This document shows, piece after piece, positions 8,885 through 17,831 of a stretch of 64,000 bases of DNA; the stretch's first letter is position 1, and every line of letters begins with the position of its first letter. This DNA comes from an uncultured Actinomycetes bacterium (GTDB lineage Bacteria > Actinomycetota > Acidimicrobiia > Acidimicrobiales > Ilumatobacteraceae). The DNA lies in assembly GCA_903872155.1 (NCBI GenBank), contig CAIQJP010000003.1, forward strand, positions 62,001-126,000, in the 5' to 3' direction. Under the pieces are notes generated by a model. The model saw only the letters and a list, made by a program, of their open reading frames with translations, was not told the DNA's origin and did no database searches. A program made the position numbers and the translations under genes.

Positions 8885-9562
8885 GTGAGGCATTGGGCTA
8901 TCGGATTGATTGCAGGCGTAACGATGTTGGTGGCTGCATGTGGTGAAGAAAATCCCAGTGCGACATCAAGCGATGACACCCATTCAATGGCCCAGCCAAC
9001 AGTTGTTGACGCGGACATGGCTTCTTCAACGACATTGTCAACCCAGACAACGTCGACTCTGGTCGCAGGTCTGACTCCAGATACTTCGACCGTTACTTCA
9101 ACAACTTCTCCTAAACGTAAATCTGGTCAAGTCACGACGACATCGGTGGTCAAAATTCAACCGTCGACCACCGTTCAAGCAGCCGGCGAAGTTATTGGTA
9201 CAACACCTGTGGTCAGCAGTGCGCCGTCGAAGACACGCCCGACTCCGACGATCGCGCCCGAGTGTGACGTGATGCCATTAGCTGACTGTCGAAACGTTGA
9301 CCTCAGAGGTCTCGACTTGTATTACGCCAATTTCCAAGGTGCGAATTTGGCTGGCGCCAACATGTCTGGCATGGATCTCACTGGCGCCGATTTCAGTGAT
9401 GCCAATCTGACGGGGGCCAACCTGATTGGTGCGACTCTCGATTACAGCTTTTTCTTTAATACCAATCTGACAGACGCAAAATTGACGCGTGTGTCCATGG
9501 ATGGCATCGTGTGGGACGAAACAACAATCTGGCCCGTCGGTTTCGTGCCGCCTGATTACTGA
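8885..9562 (+). CDS. Pentapeptide-repeat lipoprotein
   Basis: A 225-aa protein starting at GTG, with a lipoprotein signal (LVAAC, lipid-anchored Cys19), then a long Ser/Thr/Pro linker (about residues 25-120) and a C-terminal block of pentapeptide repeats of the A(N/D)LxG type (ANFQG ANLAG ANMSG, ADFSD ANLTG ANLIG). Pentapeptide repeats fold as a right-handed quadrilateral beta helix and act in binding rather than catalysis. The protein should sit on the outer face of the membrane with the helix held away by the linker. Similar linkers occur in the BMP and PstS lipoproteins of this window. Ligand unknown. Confidence 0.8.
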   Translation: MRHWAIGLIAGVTMLVAACGEENPSATSSDDTHSMAQPTVVDADMASSTTLSTQTTSTLVAGLTPDTSTVTSTTSPKRKSGQVTTTSVVKIQPSTTVQAAGEVIGTTPVVSSAPSKTRPTPTIAPECDVMPLADCRNVDLRGLDLYYANFQGANLAGANMSGMDLTGADFSDANLTGANLIGATLDYSFFFNTNLTDAKLTRVSMDGIVWDETTIWPVGFVPPDY

Positions 9563-9611
9563 TTCATTGACTATTGTTCTCTTCGTCAATTGCGATTGGG
9601 GAGAATGAACG

Positions 9612-10079
9612 ATGGAAGAGAATTTCTACACTGCAGCCGCAGCCTTAAACGGTGCGGGCGTCCTTGATGTCAAGGCAATGGAAACTATTTACCGGCTTGA
9701 GTGCAGCGGTGAGCATTTCTACAACATGTTGGCCGAACGCATCGGCAACGAAGAAGCAGCCGAACTCTTACGTCGTAATGGTCGTGAAGAATTAGCACAT
9801 GCTCGTCGCATCGCTAAGGCAATTTCGATTCGCCTTGGTCATGAATGGGAGCCATCTGCAGAAATCGCTACCTTGTTACCGATTCCGATGCCCGACGAAA
9901 TCTCTGTTGAAATGTTTCAGGGAATTGTGCAAGGTGAAATGAGCGGTGATGCCGGTTACCAAGCATGGGCCGATCAAGAAACCGATCCAGAAGTTGAAAA
10001 ATTGCTACGACTCAATGGTCGTGAAGAAACCATTCATGCTGGGCGCGTGAATCAAGTTCTTGAAATTCTGTCACGCTAA
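9612..10079 (+). CDS. Ferritin-like / rubrerythrin-type di-iron protein
   Basis: A 155-aa, almost wholly helical protein with two copies of the di-iron EExxH signature (REELAH and REETIH), each preceded by a helix carrying glutamates (ECSGEH, QGEMSG). This is the four-helix ferritin-like fold used by rubrerythrins and related peroxide-reducing proteins. The C-terminal rubredoxin domain of classical rubrerythrin is absent, so it is a short 'erythrin'-type or related member. A GGGGAG ribosome site precedes the ATG. Likely cytoplasmic; a role in peroxide or iron handling is inferred from the fold. Confidence 0.8.
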   Translation: MEENFYTAAAALNGAGVLDVKAMETIYRLECSGEHFYNMLAERIGNEEAAELLRRNGREELAHARRIAKAISIRLGHEWEPSAEIATLLPIPMPDEISVEMFQGIVQGEMSGDAGYQAWADQETDPEVEKLLRLNGREETIHAGRVNQVLEILSR

Positions 10080-10091
10080 ACAGGCGACTAG

Positions 10092-10541
10092 TTACAAAAT
10101 TTCTGGTGCTTGATATTTTGATGGGATATCAACTGTTCCCTTTCGAGTTTGAATTTTCCATTCGCCGTTTTCACGAATGAGTTCATCGTGATGTTTGCCG
10201 ATCATCGTGACTTGAGGTTGACCATTCTTGTCTCGATGGATCACTGTCCACATCACTTGAGACGTGGCAATATCTCCATGCAAATTGATTTGGGGGCTAC
10301 TCACAATATGAAATGAGGATCCGACAAGTCCTTCTAACGTTTGAGCCATCAGAGCGCGAATTTCGTTACGTCCAGTGGCCCGACCAATTGGCCCAAGATT
10401 GACAGTGCCAGCGGTCGCAAAGAGTTGGGCGTAGGCATCAAGGTCACCTGTATCCAAGGCAAGCCCATAGTCAATAAACAGCTGTTGAATCGCCAAAATG
10501 TCTTCAAGTCGTCGCAAGCGTTCTTCAAGAGTCGGGTTCAT
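10092..10541 (-). CDS. SnoaL-like (NTF2-fold) protein
   Basis: A 149-aa protein with the SnoaL-like/NTF2 cone fold signature: an N-terminal helix followed by LFIDYGLALDTGDLDAYAQLF, then strands and a terminal GEWKIQTRK hairpin. Members act as small-molecule cyclases, isomerases or dehydratases, or as binding subunits. The conserved Asp and Tyr of the first helices are present, but the substrate cannot be read from sequence. It diverges from the saccharopine-dehydrogenase-like gene across 74 bp. Confidence 0.75.
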   Translation of the reverse strand: MNPTLEERLRRLEDILAIQQLFIDYGLALDTGDLDAYAQLFATAGTVNLGPIGRATGRNEIRALMAQTLEGLVGSSFHIVSSPQINLHGDIATSQVMWTVIHRDKNGQPQVTMIGKHHDELIRENGEWKIQTRKGTVDIPSKYQAPEIL

Positions 10542-10580
10542 GACACCAGCGTAGGTTGTCGGTAGGCAAGACTGTGGGTA

Positions 10581-10597
10581 CGCCTCGCAGCGAGGCG
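10581..10597. repeat. 8-bp inverted repeat upstream of a reductase-like gene
   Basis: CGCCTCGC and GCGAGGCG are exact inverted copies around one base, ending 18 bp before the ATG of the saccharopine-dehydrogenase-like gene in a divergent promoter region. It could be an operator or an mRNA hairpin near the ribosome site. Observed directly; role not established. Confidence 0.4.
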
Positions 10598-10615
10598 TTC
10601 CTGAAACGGACTTGT

Positions 10616-11899
10616 ATGAATATCCTCGTTATCGGCGCTGGTGGCGTCGGTGCATCTATGGCTTCCATTGCGGAAAGCCGCTCCTTTTTTCAATCATTTA
10701 CCTTGGCTGATGTCTCCATCGAATCGGCACAACGTGCAATTGCAGTTCTTGACGACCCTGGGCGTTTTCGGGCTGTGCAATTAGACGCTCGTAGCGAAGA
10801 CAACATTGTTGCTCTCATTCGCGAAGTAAACGCTGACATCGTGGTGAATGCATGCGACCCACGAATGAACGAACCCATCTTTCGAGCTTGTTTTGCTGCC
10901 GGGGTTCATTACGTCGACATGGCGATGAACCTCAGTCACCCACACCCAACAGATCCATATAACCAAGTCGGTGACATTCTGGGTAAAGAGCAACTTGCCG
11001 CCCATGAAGCCTGGGTCGATAAAGGTCTACTTGCACTTGTTGGTATGGGTGTTGAGCCGGGTTTGTCTGATGTCTTTGCCCGTTATGCCAGTGATCATCT
11101 GTTTGATGCGATTGATGAGATCGGAGTTCGAGATGGTGCCAACTTGGCGATTGAGGGCTACGACTTTGCGCCAACCTTCTCGATCTGGACAACGATTGAA
11201 GAATGTTTAAACCCGCCATTGGTCTGGGAAAAGTCACGCGGCATATTCACAACGAATTGTTTCAGTGAGCCAGAAGTTTTTCATTTCCCTGAAGGTATTG
11301 GTCCCATTGAGTGTGTGAATGTTGAGCACGAAGAAGTGTTGTTGATGCCTCGAGAAATTGAGTGCAATCGAGTGACTTTCAAATACGGACTCGGTACTGA
11401 CTTCATCAATTGGTTGAAAACCTTTGCGTATCTCGGACTTGATTCGGCAGAAAAAATTGCGGTTGGAGATGTGAAAGTAGCACCGCGCGATGTACTTGCG
11501 GCCGTGTTGCCGAACCCTGCAAAACTTGGTCACTTAATGACGGGGAAAACCTGTGCGGGTACATGGGTTAAGGGCACTAAAGATGGCAAGCCACGTGAGG
11601 TGTACCTTTATCACGTGGTAGATAACCAGCAAACAATGGGGGATTGGGGTTGTCAGGCAGTGTTGTGGCAAACCGCAATCTGTCCCGTTGTTGCTCTCGA
11701 ACTCATTGCCAGTGGTACGTGGAAACACTCTGGGGTTCGCGGACCTGAAGCATTTGATGCAGTTCCGTATCTGGAGCTACTGGCTGAATATGGAGCCCCA
11801 CATGGAATGGTTGAGATGGGTGAAGGTCAATGGCCATCTCCTACTCGCACCGATGATCCGGGTTGGTCTCGTCCGGTTCGCAAGTCAACGACTGCGTAG
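10616..11899 (+). CDS. Saccharopine dehydrogenase-like NAD(P)-dependent protein
   Basis: The 427-aa protein begins with a Rossmann motif (NILVIGAGGVGASM), continues with LADVSIESAQ, VVNACDPRMN and GVHYVDMA, and has the long C-terminal domain of the saccharopine dehydrogenase family. Members include lysine-pathway saccharopine reductases and carboxynorspermidine synthase (Lys1/LYS9-like). The segment GMGVEPGLSDVFARYA is typical of this group. I placed the start at the ATG directly before NILVIGAG; the in-frame start 60 bp upstream adds residues unlike the family and crosses the inverted repeat. Substrate not certain: saccharopine or carboxynorspermidine are both possible. Confidence 0.75.
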   Translation: MNILVIGAGGVGASMASIAESRSFFQSFTLADVSIESAQRAIAVLDDPGRFRAVQLDARSEDNIVALIREVNADIVVNACDPRMNEPIFRACFAAGVHYVDMAMNLSHPHPTDPYNQVGDILGKEQLAAHEAWVDKGLLALVGMGVEPGLSDVFARYASDHLFDAIDEIGVRDGANLAIEGYDFAPTFSIWTTIEECLNPPLVWEKSRGIFTTNCFSEPEVFHFPEGIGPIECVNVEHEEVLLMPREIECNRVTFKYGLGTDFINWLKTFAYLGLDSAEKIAVGDVKVAPRDVLAAVLPNPAKLGHLMTGKTCAGTWVKGTKDGKPREVYLYHVVDNQQTMGDWGCQAVLWQTAICPVVALELIASGTWKHSGVRGPEAFDAVPYLELLAEYGAPHGMVEMGEGQWPSPTRTDDPGWSRPVRKSTTA

Positions 11900-11902
11900 A
11901 AG

Positions 11903-12481
11903 TTACTTCGTACCTTCAAGTTCGTAGAGCAACACGTTGCCGCCGCGGCGAACCCATAATCCAGCGCCAGCTTGGACAAAATACGGATCCAGCAATTCGC
12001 GATACCAATCGCCAGGCCGTTGATGAACTTCCATGTCGGTCGACGTTGAATCAACGATTGTGTGGAAGTCGAGCATCGTCGGAATTTCTAGATATAAAAC
12101 ATGGCGAGTTGCAGCAGCAATGTTAATGACTGCTGATTCGACGGCTTTGTCATCGGGGTATTGCAAGACACCATGACAGATCACTAGATCAAAGGCGTGT
12201 GGTGGAGTCCATTGCGAAATATCACGAAGCTGATGTCCAAATTTTTTGCAGGCATATTCGCTGACATCGGTTGATGTCACGCGTACGTTCGGAAAGTTCT
12301 CGTGGTACCAATCGCGCCAGAGCCCTGGCCCGGCACCAATATCAAGAACGGACTTAGGAGCAACGCCCCACCAGGCACACATGTTGTGTACAGCAGATCC
12401 GAGTTGGGCGATGCGTTTTTTGTCATGGACTCCACCGCGACCGTAAAAACGTTTGTAATAGTCGGCGTTGAATTGACTCAT
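11903..12481 (-). CDS. Class I SAM-dependent methyltransferase
   Basis: A 192-aa protein with the Rossmann methyltransferase motifs: VLDIGAGPGLW (residues 45-55, SAM loop), the acidic end of strand 2 in VTSTDVSEYA and DLVICHGVLQY (motif IV). It is short and single-domain, so the methyl acceptor cannot be named. It is the last of a minus-strand series with 12-bp or smaller gaps (134-aa protein, DUF4157 protein, 276-aa protein, this gene), which suggests one transcript. It ends 4 bp from the convergent reductase gene. Confidence 0.8.
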   Translation of the reverse strand: MSQFNADYYKRFYGRGGVHDKKRIAQLGSAVHNMCAWWGVAPKSVLDIGAGPGLWRDWYHENFPNVRVTSTDVSEYACKKFGHQLRDISQWTPPHAFDLVICHGVLQYPDDKAVESAVINIAAATRHVLYLEIPTMLDFHTIVDSTSTDMEVHQRPGDWYRELLDPYFVQAGAGLWVRRGGNVLLYELEGTK

Positions 12482-12493
12482 GGCTGTCTAACG

Positions 12494-13324
12494 CTAGACG
12501 TTCCAGTCGATTTGCGGATGTATTCGCACCGATTCAGAGATTCGCATGAGTTCTGAAAAATCAGATGGATTGATAACGAGACCTTCAATGAGATATTTAC
12601 GAGGACCATCGAGTATTCCGACAAGTCCCGTGCTTTCGGCATTACGAAACATACGAAATTGATACAGACTGTCGCCAACATCGTTGGGTAGTTCTATCCA
12701 TGAGTTATCAAGTACTGGTAACTCAAACATTTGGTGAATTAACCAGACATTGTCCCCATTCACTATGCGAAGAGATGAAAACTCGGGTTCGTCGACGAGC
12801 CAGTCGCCAGGTACCGCCGAGACTCCAATCATGGGTTGCACAATCGAAGTTTTCTCGGACATCACATCACCAGGTTTGAGGTAGCGCGCCGATTCGACGA
12901 TGGTCGTGAGCTGTTTACCGAAAACTGGATAGTCGCTTGGCCAGGTCGCTCGAAATGTCACGATGTCGTTGATGAGATCAAATGTTGCGACGAATCCAAC
13001 TTCGCCTCTGTGGCATTCAAAATTTTGAATTGAACCAACTTGGCCATCACTTGTTGAGACCCGCGAAGGGGATGTCCATTTATGTGCATCTTCCAATTCA
13101 TACAGATGAAAATGTGTGCACATCTCTGCACTGAGGTTGATTGCATCATTGGTGCGCCAGCGACGAACCGACATGATCAACTCAGGATTGTCGGGGGCCA
13201 GATCTTCGATATCAACAATCTTGGCGATTGACGCAAGTTCACTGTCGTCAAGATTGGGGTAGTACCCCGGGGGGAGGAGCAGCGAAATTCCGAACGAAGA
13301 AAGCGTGTGATGAAAAAAGAGCAT
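12494..13324 (-). CDS. Unrecognised 276-aa protein, possible tandem Mog1/PsbP-like (DUF1795-type) chaperone
   Basis: No confident family. By eye the protein has two similar halves, each running from a SLLLPPGYY- or AVPGDWLV-like strand through beta-rich sequence to a C-terminal helix ending in similar words (TTIVESARYLKP; LMRISESVRI). This resembles the Mog1/PsbP-like alpha/beta sandwich of DUF1795 proteins, some of which (the Eag group) shield hydrophobic segments of secreted effectors. The position supports this: it starts 6 bp after the stop of a DUF4157 protein with two long hydrophobic stretches. No signal peptide is present, so it is cytoplasmic. The assignment is structural guesswork from pattern and context. 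Confidence 0.45.
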   Translation of the reverse strand: MLFFHHTLSSFGISLLLPPGYYPNLDDSELASIAKIVDIEDLAPDNPELIMSVRRWRTNDAINLSAEMCTHFHLYELEDAHKWTSPSRVSTSDGQVGSIQNFECHRGEVGFVATFDLINDIVTFRATWPSDYPVFGKQLTTIVESARYLKPGDVMSEKTSIVQPMIGVSAVPGDWLVDEPEFSSLRIVNGDNVWLIHQMFELPVLDNSWIELPNDVGDSLYQFRMFRNAESTGLVGILDGPRKYLIEGLVINPSDFSELMRISESVRIHPQIDWNV

Positions 13325-13330
13325 TAATCT

Positions 13331-15787
13331 TTAGATTTTTTCTCGGCCAAACAAACTTCCAAAGAATCCTTTGGTTTTGGCTTTTTCACTTCCGTTATAT
13401 GTGAAGTCAACTTTGCCCATGGCACATTTAACTGAAGCCTTATTGACGCGCTCAGGAGCATGTTGGCAAATGAGAGTTTTTACTGTGTTGTCAACCAGAG
13501 ACATTTGTACATCTGCTCCAGCGAAAGGAATCGAACCATCGTCTGGCGTAGCCTTGACCGTCGCGAGGAATTTCTTGTATGGAGTTTTTAGCAGATCAGT
13601 GACTGTACCTGGTTTTACGTCTGTCCCACGAGCAGCTTTTTCTTCAAAATATGACTTGATGATTGGGGTAACTTCGATCGAGGTTCGAACTACGAGATCG
13701 CCTTCATTGACGAAGTGCTGGGGGTCTTCTCCCTTGATCTTCTTTTTCACAGCCTCATAAGTTTTGACTGCTGCACCACCGACTGCAGAGGCAGCGTCGC
13801 CGATGACATCTTTGGCAGCTACGAGGAATCGCCAAACTAATCCAGGAGTCGCCATCGCTGCATTCCACATTGGAAGCAAAACATCTTCATAACCAGCAAC
13901 TGCGACACGAGCAATGACTTTCGCCCCATAGCAGATCACCCACCAGGTACCCTCAGCAACAAATTTGATTCCTTCCCAAACTGCCAATGCCGCAGATTTG
14001 AGGTCAGCGATCAGGCCCCGAGCATTGGGCGATTCTCCAACAAATTCGCAAATAATTTTCGCACCTTTTTCAAGCAAGTCTGGTTGTGCATCTTTACCTG
14101 CTTTAACGTAACGAAGCATCCATGCTTCATTAATGCCAAATCTTCCGACGAGCGACATCGCTTCAGCGTCAAATTCTTCTTTGTCATTGATCAGTCCTGC
14201 GCTGTACTTGATAAGTTCAGCTCCAGCCGCATAAGCATCAATACCAATGTTGTCAACCGTTAAGTCGTCAACTCGGTCGGTGAGCTCTTTGGTGTTCTTG
14301 TCGTAATTTTCATCTCGATCCCCAGCTTCAATTGCTTGGTGAGCGGCTAATGCTTCCTTCGCTTTTACAACTTCTTCACGAGATGCAGTAATTGCGCCGG
14401 CAGAAGTCCATTGAGCAATCTTGTTTTGTAGTGCAACGAGCCCTTGACCGATTGCACCAACTGCAATTAAAGCACCACCAGCTACCGCACCTACACCAGT
14501 CGGACCAGTGACAAGCAAAGTAATTTGCCCACCAATACTGATGAGATCAGAAGTCAGGCGGAAAATTGAACGGATGTATTCGGATTTTGCTGAGGCCGAA
14601 AGGTTTGTGAGCGAAGCGTAGAGCTTTCGGTCTCCGATTGTTCGAGTTGCTTCCGGAATTTTCTCAATCTCAGCCTTTTTAGCATCGGCCTCTGATTTAG
14701 CAATTCTGGTTTCATGAATTTTGATTGATTGAAGTGCAAGATCAATCGTGCTGTATGCGAGTCCGACACCAGGGATTGCTCCAGCAGCAACGGTTGCTCC
14801 CGCAGTTGCAGCAATTGACGTTGAGTTTTGACAGATCGTTACAGCAGATTTAACTGCGCCGATCAGTTGATCACGAGCAGAACTTGCAGATTCTTCAGGC
14901 CATTCTTGTACAAGACGAATCATGGATGACATGAGGGACGTAACGGCGGCAACAAGTCCAACAGATTCACCGGAAATTGAAGAATCTTTAACGTCTTGCG
15001 TTTGCAAAGAAGGTTTTTCTACTTGCTCACCTTTCACGCCACCGTAAATTGAAGTGCCTATTTTCCCAAGACCAACTGCCTGCCCAGCATCAGCAACTTT
15101 CTTGTCATTGCTGTCTGCCTTAGGGTCGTCAAGACGTTGTATGTCGGGCAATGCGCGGCGTGAGAGTGCGGGCGCGTTGCCTTGTTGCACAACGTGGGTG
15201 AGTTCGTGGGCGAGTAGGTGGTCTCCGCTTGAACTTCCAGGTTTGAAGTTTCGTGATGTAAAGAAAACGTCGTTGCCAGTTGTGAATGCTTCGGCGTTAA
15301 TTGATCGACACAAGTTGTCTGATGTGCCGTCGTTGTGAATTTTTACGCCACCGAGATCGGCACCAAAGAATCCTTCAAAGCGTGCTCGTACATCACCACT
15401 TAAAGATTGGCCACCGGAGCGTGCCGACATGATTGCACTTGCGGTGTCGTCGGTTGTCGCGAGTCCACCTCCACCACCTTCAACGAGACCACTGTCAGGA
15501 ACAGATCGAGCAATTGATCCGGACGATGAAGAGGGTGCTGACACTGTTCGTCCGTGAATGCTCTTGACGAATTCGTCGGCCATTGATTCGGCTTCGTGTT
15601 CAAACGGGTCATTCGGCGAACTGACACTGAGGCGAGCTTGAACAAGAAGTTGCAAACCCTCAACAGACGCTGTTGTTTCGGGAGCGACGAGCGTACTTGT
15701 GGAAGCAGATGGCGAAGAGACGTGGGCAGGCTCGGATGTTGCGCCTTGTTGTTTCTGGTTGTCAGATTCTGCTGTTTTCATCGCCAT
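13331..15787 (-). CDS. DUF4157 (eCIS-core) protein with internal hydrophobic segments
   Basis: An 818-aa protein without a signal peptide. A Ser/Ala-rich N-terminus leads to a DUF4157 domain (about residues 60-205) with FEHEAESMADEFV, the GVKIHND segment and the metal-site signature HELTHVVQQ at 194-202. DUF4157 is found in proteins linked to extracellular contractile injection systems and in other toxin-like exported proteins. The rest is unrecognised but contains two glycine-rich hydrophobic stretches (about 323-352 and 417-453), a Trp-rich amphipathic region near 625-670, and a lysine-rich tail. The stretches could form membrane insertions. No injection-system genes lie in the window. Together with flanking small genes this looks like an effector with dedicated partners; its target is unknown. 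Confidence 0.75.
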   Translation of the reverse strand: MAMKTAESDNQKQQGATSEPAHVSSPSASTSTLVAPETTASVEGLQLLVQARLSVSSPNDPFEHEAESMADEFVKSIHGRTVSAPSSSSGSIARSVPDSGLVEGGGGGLATTDDTASAIMSARSGGQSLSGDVRARFEGFFGADLGGVKIHNDGTSDNLCRSINAEAFTTGNDVFFTSRNFKPGSSSGDHLLAHELTHVVQQGNAPALSRRALPDIQRLDDPKADSNDKKVADAGQAVGLGKIGTSIYGGVKGEQVEKPSLQTQDVKDSSISGESVGLVAAVTSLMSSMIRLVQEWPEESASSARDQLIGAVKSAVTICQNSTSIAATAGATVAAGAIPGVGLAYSTIDLALQSIKIHETRIAKSEADAKKAEIEKIPEATRTIGDRKLYASLTNLSASAKSEYIRSIFRLTSDLISIGGQITLLVTGPTGVGAVAGGALIAVGAIGQGLVALQNKIAQWTSAGAITASREEVVKAKEALAAHQAIEAGDRDENYDKNTKELTDRVDDLTVDNIGIDAYAAGAELIKYSAGLINDKEEFDAEAMSLVGRFGINEAWMLRYVKAGKDAQPDLLEKGAKIICEFVGESPNARGLIADLKSAALAVWEGIKFVAEGTWWVICYGAKVIARVAVAGYEDVLLPMWNAAMATPGLVWRFLVAAKDVIGDAASAVGGAAVKTYEAVKKKIKGEDPQHFVNEGDLVVRTSIEVTPIIKSYFEEKAARGTDVKPGTVTDLLKTPYKKFLATVKATPDDGSIPFAGADVQMSLVDNTVKTLICQHAPERVNKASVKCAMGKVDFTYNGSEKAKTKGFFGSLFGREKI

Positions 15788-15802
15788 CCACCTGCGCCGA
15801 TA

Positions 15803-16207
15803 TTAGCCCACATCAGTATCGGTAGATCTAGGCCAACGGGAGCGCACGTGCGAGATGGTGGTTGCTGACAGGCCCTGGAAAACAGCAGGTCCGACCTCGT
15901 CAAGAGCAAGATTGCGTAGATCAACCACGGTGGCCGAGACGGTGCGTTGAAATCCAGGGTGATGGGCAGTTTTGACGACAGGATCAAGGGGTCGAGTAAC
16001 AAGGCCAGGTGCCATCGGGTCTTCAAGATCGATGTCATAGACCTCGATGATGGTGAGGTCTTCAATGGCCATGGCGCTGGCTACGAAGTGGCTCTCGATG
16101 ACACAGGTCGTCCCAATAAACGGTGAACCGATCGTGGTGGTTCGCCAGCCGACCCGCTCAAGTTCGGTCATCACCGCTTGATGGCGCGCATCCATGAGGT
16201 TGTCCAC
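15803..16207 (-). CDS. Unrecognised 134-aa protein upstream of the DUF4157 gene
   Basis: A soluble 134-aa protein of mixed alpha/beta composition. No catalytic motif, cysteine pair, signal peptide or membrane segment is visible, and I do not recognise the family. It begins the minus-strand series and ends 15 bp before the DUF4157 gene, so it is probably translated from the same mRNA and may be a partner, adaptor or cognate protection protein for it. It diverges from the FABP-like gene across 46 bp. Confidence 0.6.
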   Translation of the reverse strand: MDNLMDARHQAVMTELERVGWRTTTIGSPFIGTTCVIESHFVASAMAIEDLTIIEVYDIDLEDPMAPGLVTRPLDPVVKTAHHPGFQRTVSATVVDLRNLALDEVGPAVFQGLSATTISHVRSRWPRSTDTDVG

Positions 16208-16253
16208 TCCTGCACTCTAGTAAAGCCATGAGCGAGCAGATACGGTTGAAAAT

Positions 16254-16823
16254 ATGTTCAACAAAGTCGTCCCGGTGAATGCCAAAGTAATGGGGATTGC
16301 CAAGAGAAACCAGCGCGGTATGTTCGGTGGTCGACGCCGACAACCACCCAAAACCGCTCCAACGGATATTCCCGAGTACTCCTCGTGGATCGGTCGGTGG
16401 AGCCTGGTTGCTCAAACTGGTTACCGCGAATGGTTGGCTGCTCGGGCAATGGGTCCTGAAGAAATTGACGCCCACGTCAAATCGTTGTTTAACAACACTT
16501 GGGTCGAAATCGGTGACACCAAAGAGGGTGTCAAAATCACGACTTCGAGCAAAGTTCGTCGCAAGTTGCGCCGGCAAGTCGCAACATTTGAATATGTCTT
16601 AGACGGAATGACTGCACTGACCATGCAATCGCCACTTGGCCCAGTTTCGATGACTGCGTCAATTGATGGTGTTGCGCTGGTCCACATCGTTAATACTCCT
16701 AACGGAATTGAAACGCATCGACGTCAAGCAGTGAAAAGCCCCAAAGGCGATCGCTTGATGCAAACCATGATCGATGCCAAAGGAAATAACTCAACTTTGG
16801 AATATCAACGAATCAAGCAATGA
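16254..16823 (+). CDS. Calycin/FABP-like small-ligand-binding protein (tentative)
   Basis: A 189-aa protein with a basic 40-residue N-terminus followed by a pattern like the cytosolic fatty-acid-binding protein barrel: WIGRWSLVAQTGYREWLAA (first strand plus helix-turn), then alternating short strands (VEIGDTKEGVKITTSS, VATFEYVLDG), a DGVALVHI hairpin, and closing strands ending in TLEYQRIKQ. The GxW start, the acidic-Gly turns and the final Y-x-R strand are the landmarks used. No signal peptide, so cytoplasmic. FABP proper is mainly a metazoan family, so the call is based on pattern only; a lipocalin-like or unrelated beta barrel is the alternative. It runs convergently to 3 bp from the Rieske gene. 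Confidence 0.5.
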   Translation: MFNKVVPVNAKVMGIAKRNQRGMFGGRRRQPPKTAPTDIPEYSSWIGRWSLVAQTGYREWLAARAMGPEEIDAHVKSLFNNTWVEIGDTKEGVKITTSSKVRRKLRRQVATFEYVLDGMTALTMQSPLGPVSMTASIDGVALVHIVNTPNGIETHRRQAVKSPKGDRLMQTMIDAKGNNSTLEYQRIKQ

Positions 16824-16826
16824 GAA

Positions 16827-17831
16827 CTATTCAGTTGAACTGTTCAACAACTTGAGCAAGATTCGCCTGAACTCAACGGTGTGACGATCTGAACGAATAT
16901 GCACCTGGCCGCGATCAAGAGGAACACTCTTGTCGGCGAGGAATTCAATAATCTTTAAGTCTTCAGTGAAGATTCGATTCTCGTAATTAATTGCTGATTG
17001 AAAATCTTCCGGTGTATGGCAATCGTTACGAATCATCACGATGTGAGCCCGAGTGGTGTCGGCATTGACCGGCTGACACCAAAAGACAATCGCGTTGATC
17101 ATTCCCGTTGTCGGAATCTCAAGACGCAAGTTGGCAGTGAATGGAACGCGGTAGTCATAACGCATGAAACGTTCTTGGACTAACGGGTGTTCGCCAGTTG
17201 CGACTAATGGGTCTTCATGATTTTCGATGAGGTGTGGATACTTAACAACAAATCCCCAACCGTCTTCACCGCGTTCGGTGGTGTAGTCGGTGACCAGCAA
17301 ATCTTTGTCAGAACCAAATGTTCCGGCATGAACAAAAGGAAAGTGTGAGAAGTCAAGGAAGTTATCGACGGCCTGAGCCGCGCCTGCTTTGAAATCAACT
17401 GGCGGCATCCACACATGCGCGAGCGATTCATCATCCCACTCGGGAATTTCCAAGATGTCGGTGATGGGTTCAAGTGGAGACACCCAAATGAGGTCGTACT
17501 TTTCTTGCACGAATGGAGCGGTGAGTTGAGCAGGTGGCAACGTGGCATCGGCGCCAAGTGCAGGCACATGTGCGCACTTTCCGTCAGCCCCAAACTGCCA
17601 ACCGTGGTACGGGCATTGAATGTTTGAGCCAACGACAACACCGTCAGAGAGTCGTGCGTAACGATGCGGACATACATCGGCGAATACTTTGACTTGTCCA
17701 TCGAGTCGAACGACGACATACGGGTCGCCGACTAATTCAATTCGCGTTGGAGTTTCAGAAAAGGAATCGATCTTGCCGATTGGATGCCAAACGTGTTTGA
17801 GTTCAGGGGAGATGTTGGTAATTGATGTCAT
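16827..17831 (-). CDS. Rieske non-heme iron oxygenase, terminal subunit
   Basis: A 334-aa oxygenase. The N-terminal Rieske centre is complete: CPHRYARLSDG with Cys54 and His56, and CPYHGW with Cys73 and His76. The mononuclear iron site follows as DNFLDFSHFPFVH with His163 and His168. The architecture is that of single-component-type O- or N-demethylases and hydroxylases (VanA/NdmA-like) rather than the larger ring dioxygenases. A separate reductase is needed and is not in the window. Its ATG overlaps the stop of the ABC permease by 4 bp, so it is the last gene of the nucleoside-importer operon and probably acts on the imported compound. That substrate link is inference. Confidence 0.88.
   Translation of the reverse strand: MTSITNISPELKHVWHPIGKIDSFSETPTRIELVGDPYVVVRLDGQVKVFADVCPHRYARLSDGVVVGSNIQCPYHGWQFGADGKCAHVPALGADATLPPAQLTAPFVQEKYDLIWVSPLEPITDILEIPEWDDESLAHVWMPPVDFKAGAAQAVDNFLDFSHFPFVHAGTFGSDKDLLVTDYTTERGEDGWGFVVKYPHLIENHEDPLVATGEHPLVQERFMRYDYRVPFTANLRLEIPTTGMINAIVFWCQPVNADTTRAHIVMIRNDCHTPEDFQSAINYENRIFTEDLKIIEFLADKSVPLDRGQVHIRSDRHTVEFRRILLKLLNSSTE

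Noticed and set aside
15054-15338. Plus-strand frame opposite the DUF4157 domain
   Set aside because: Shadow frame with no protein-like pattern; the minus strand carries the HELTH domain.
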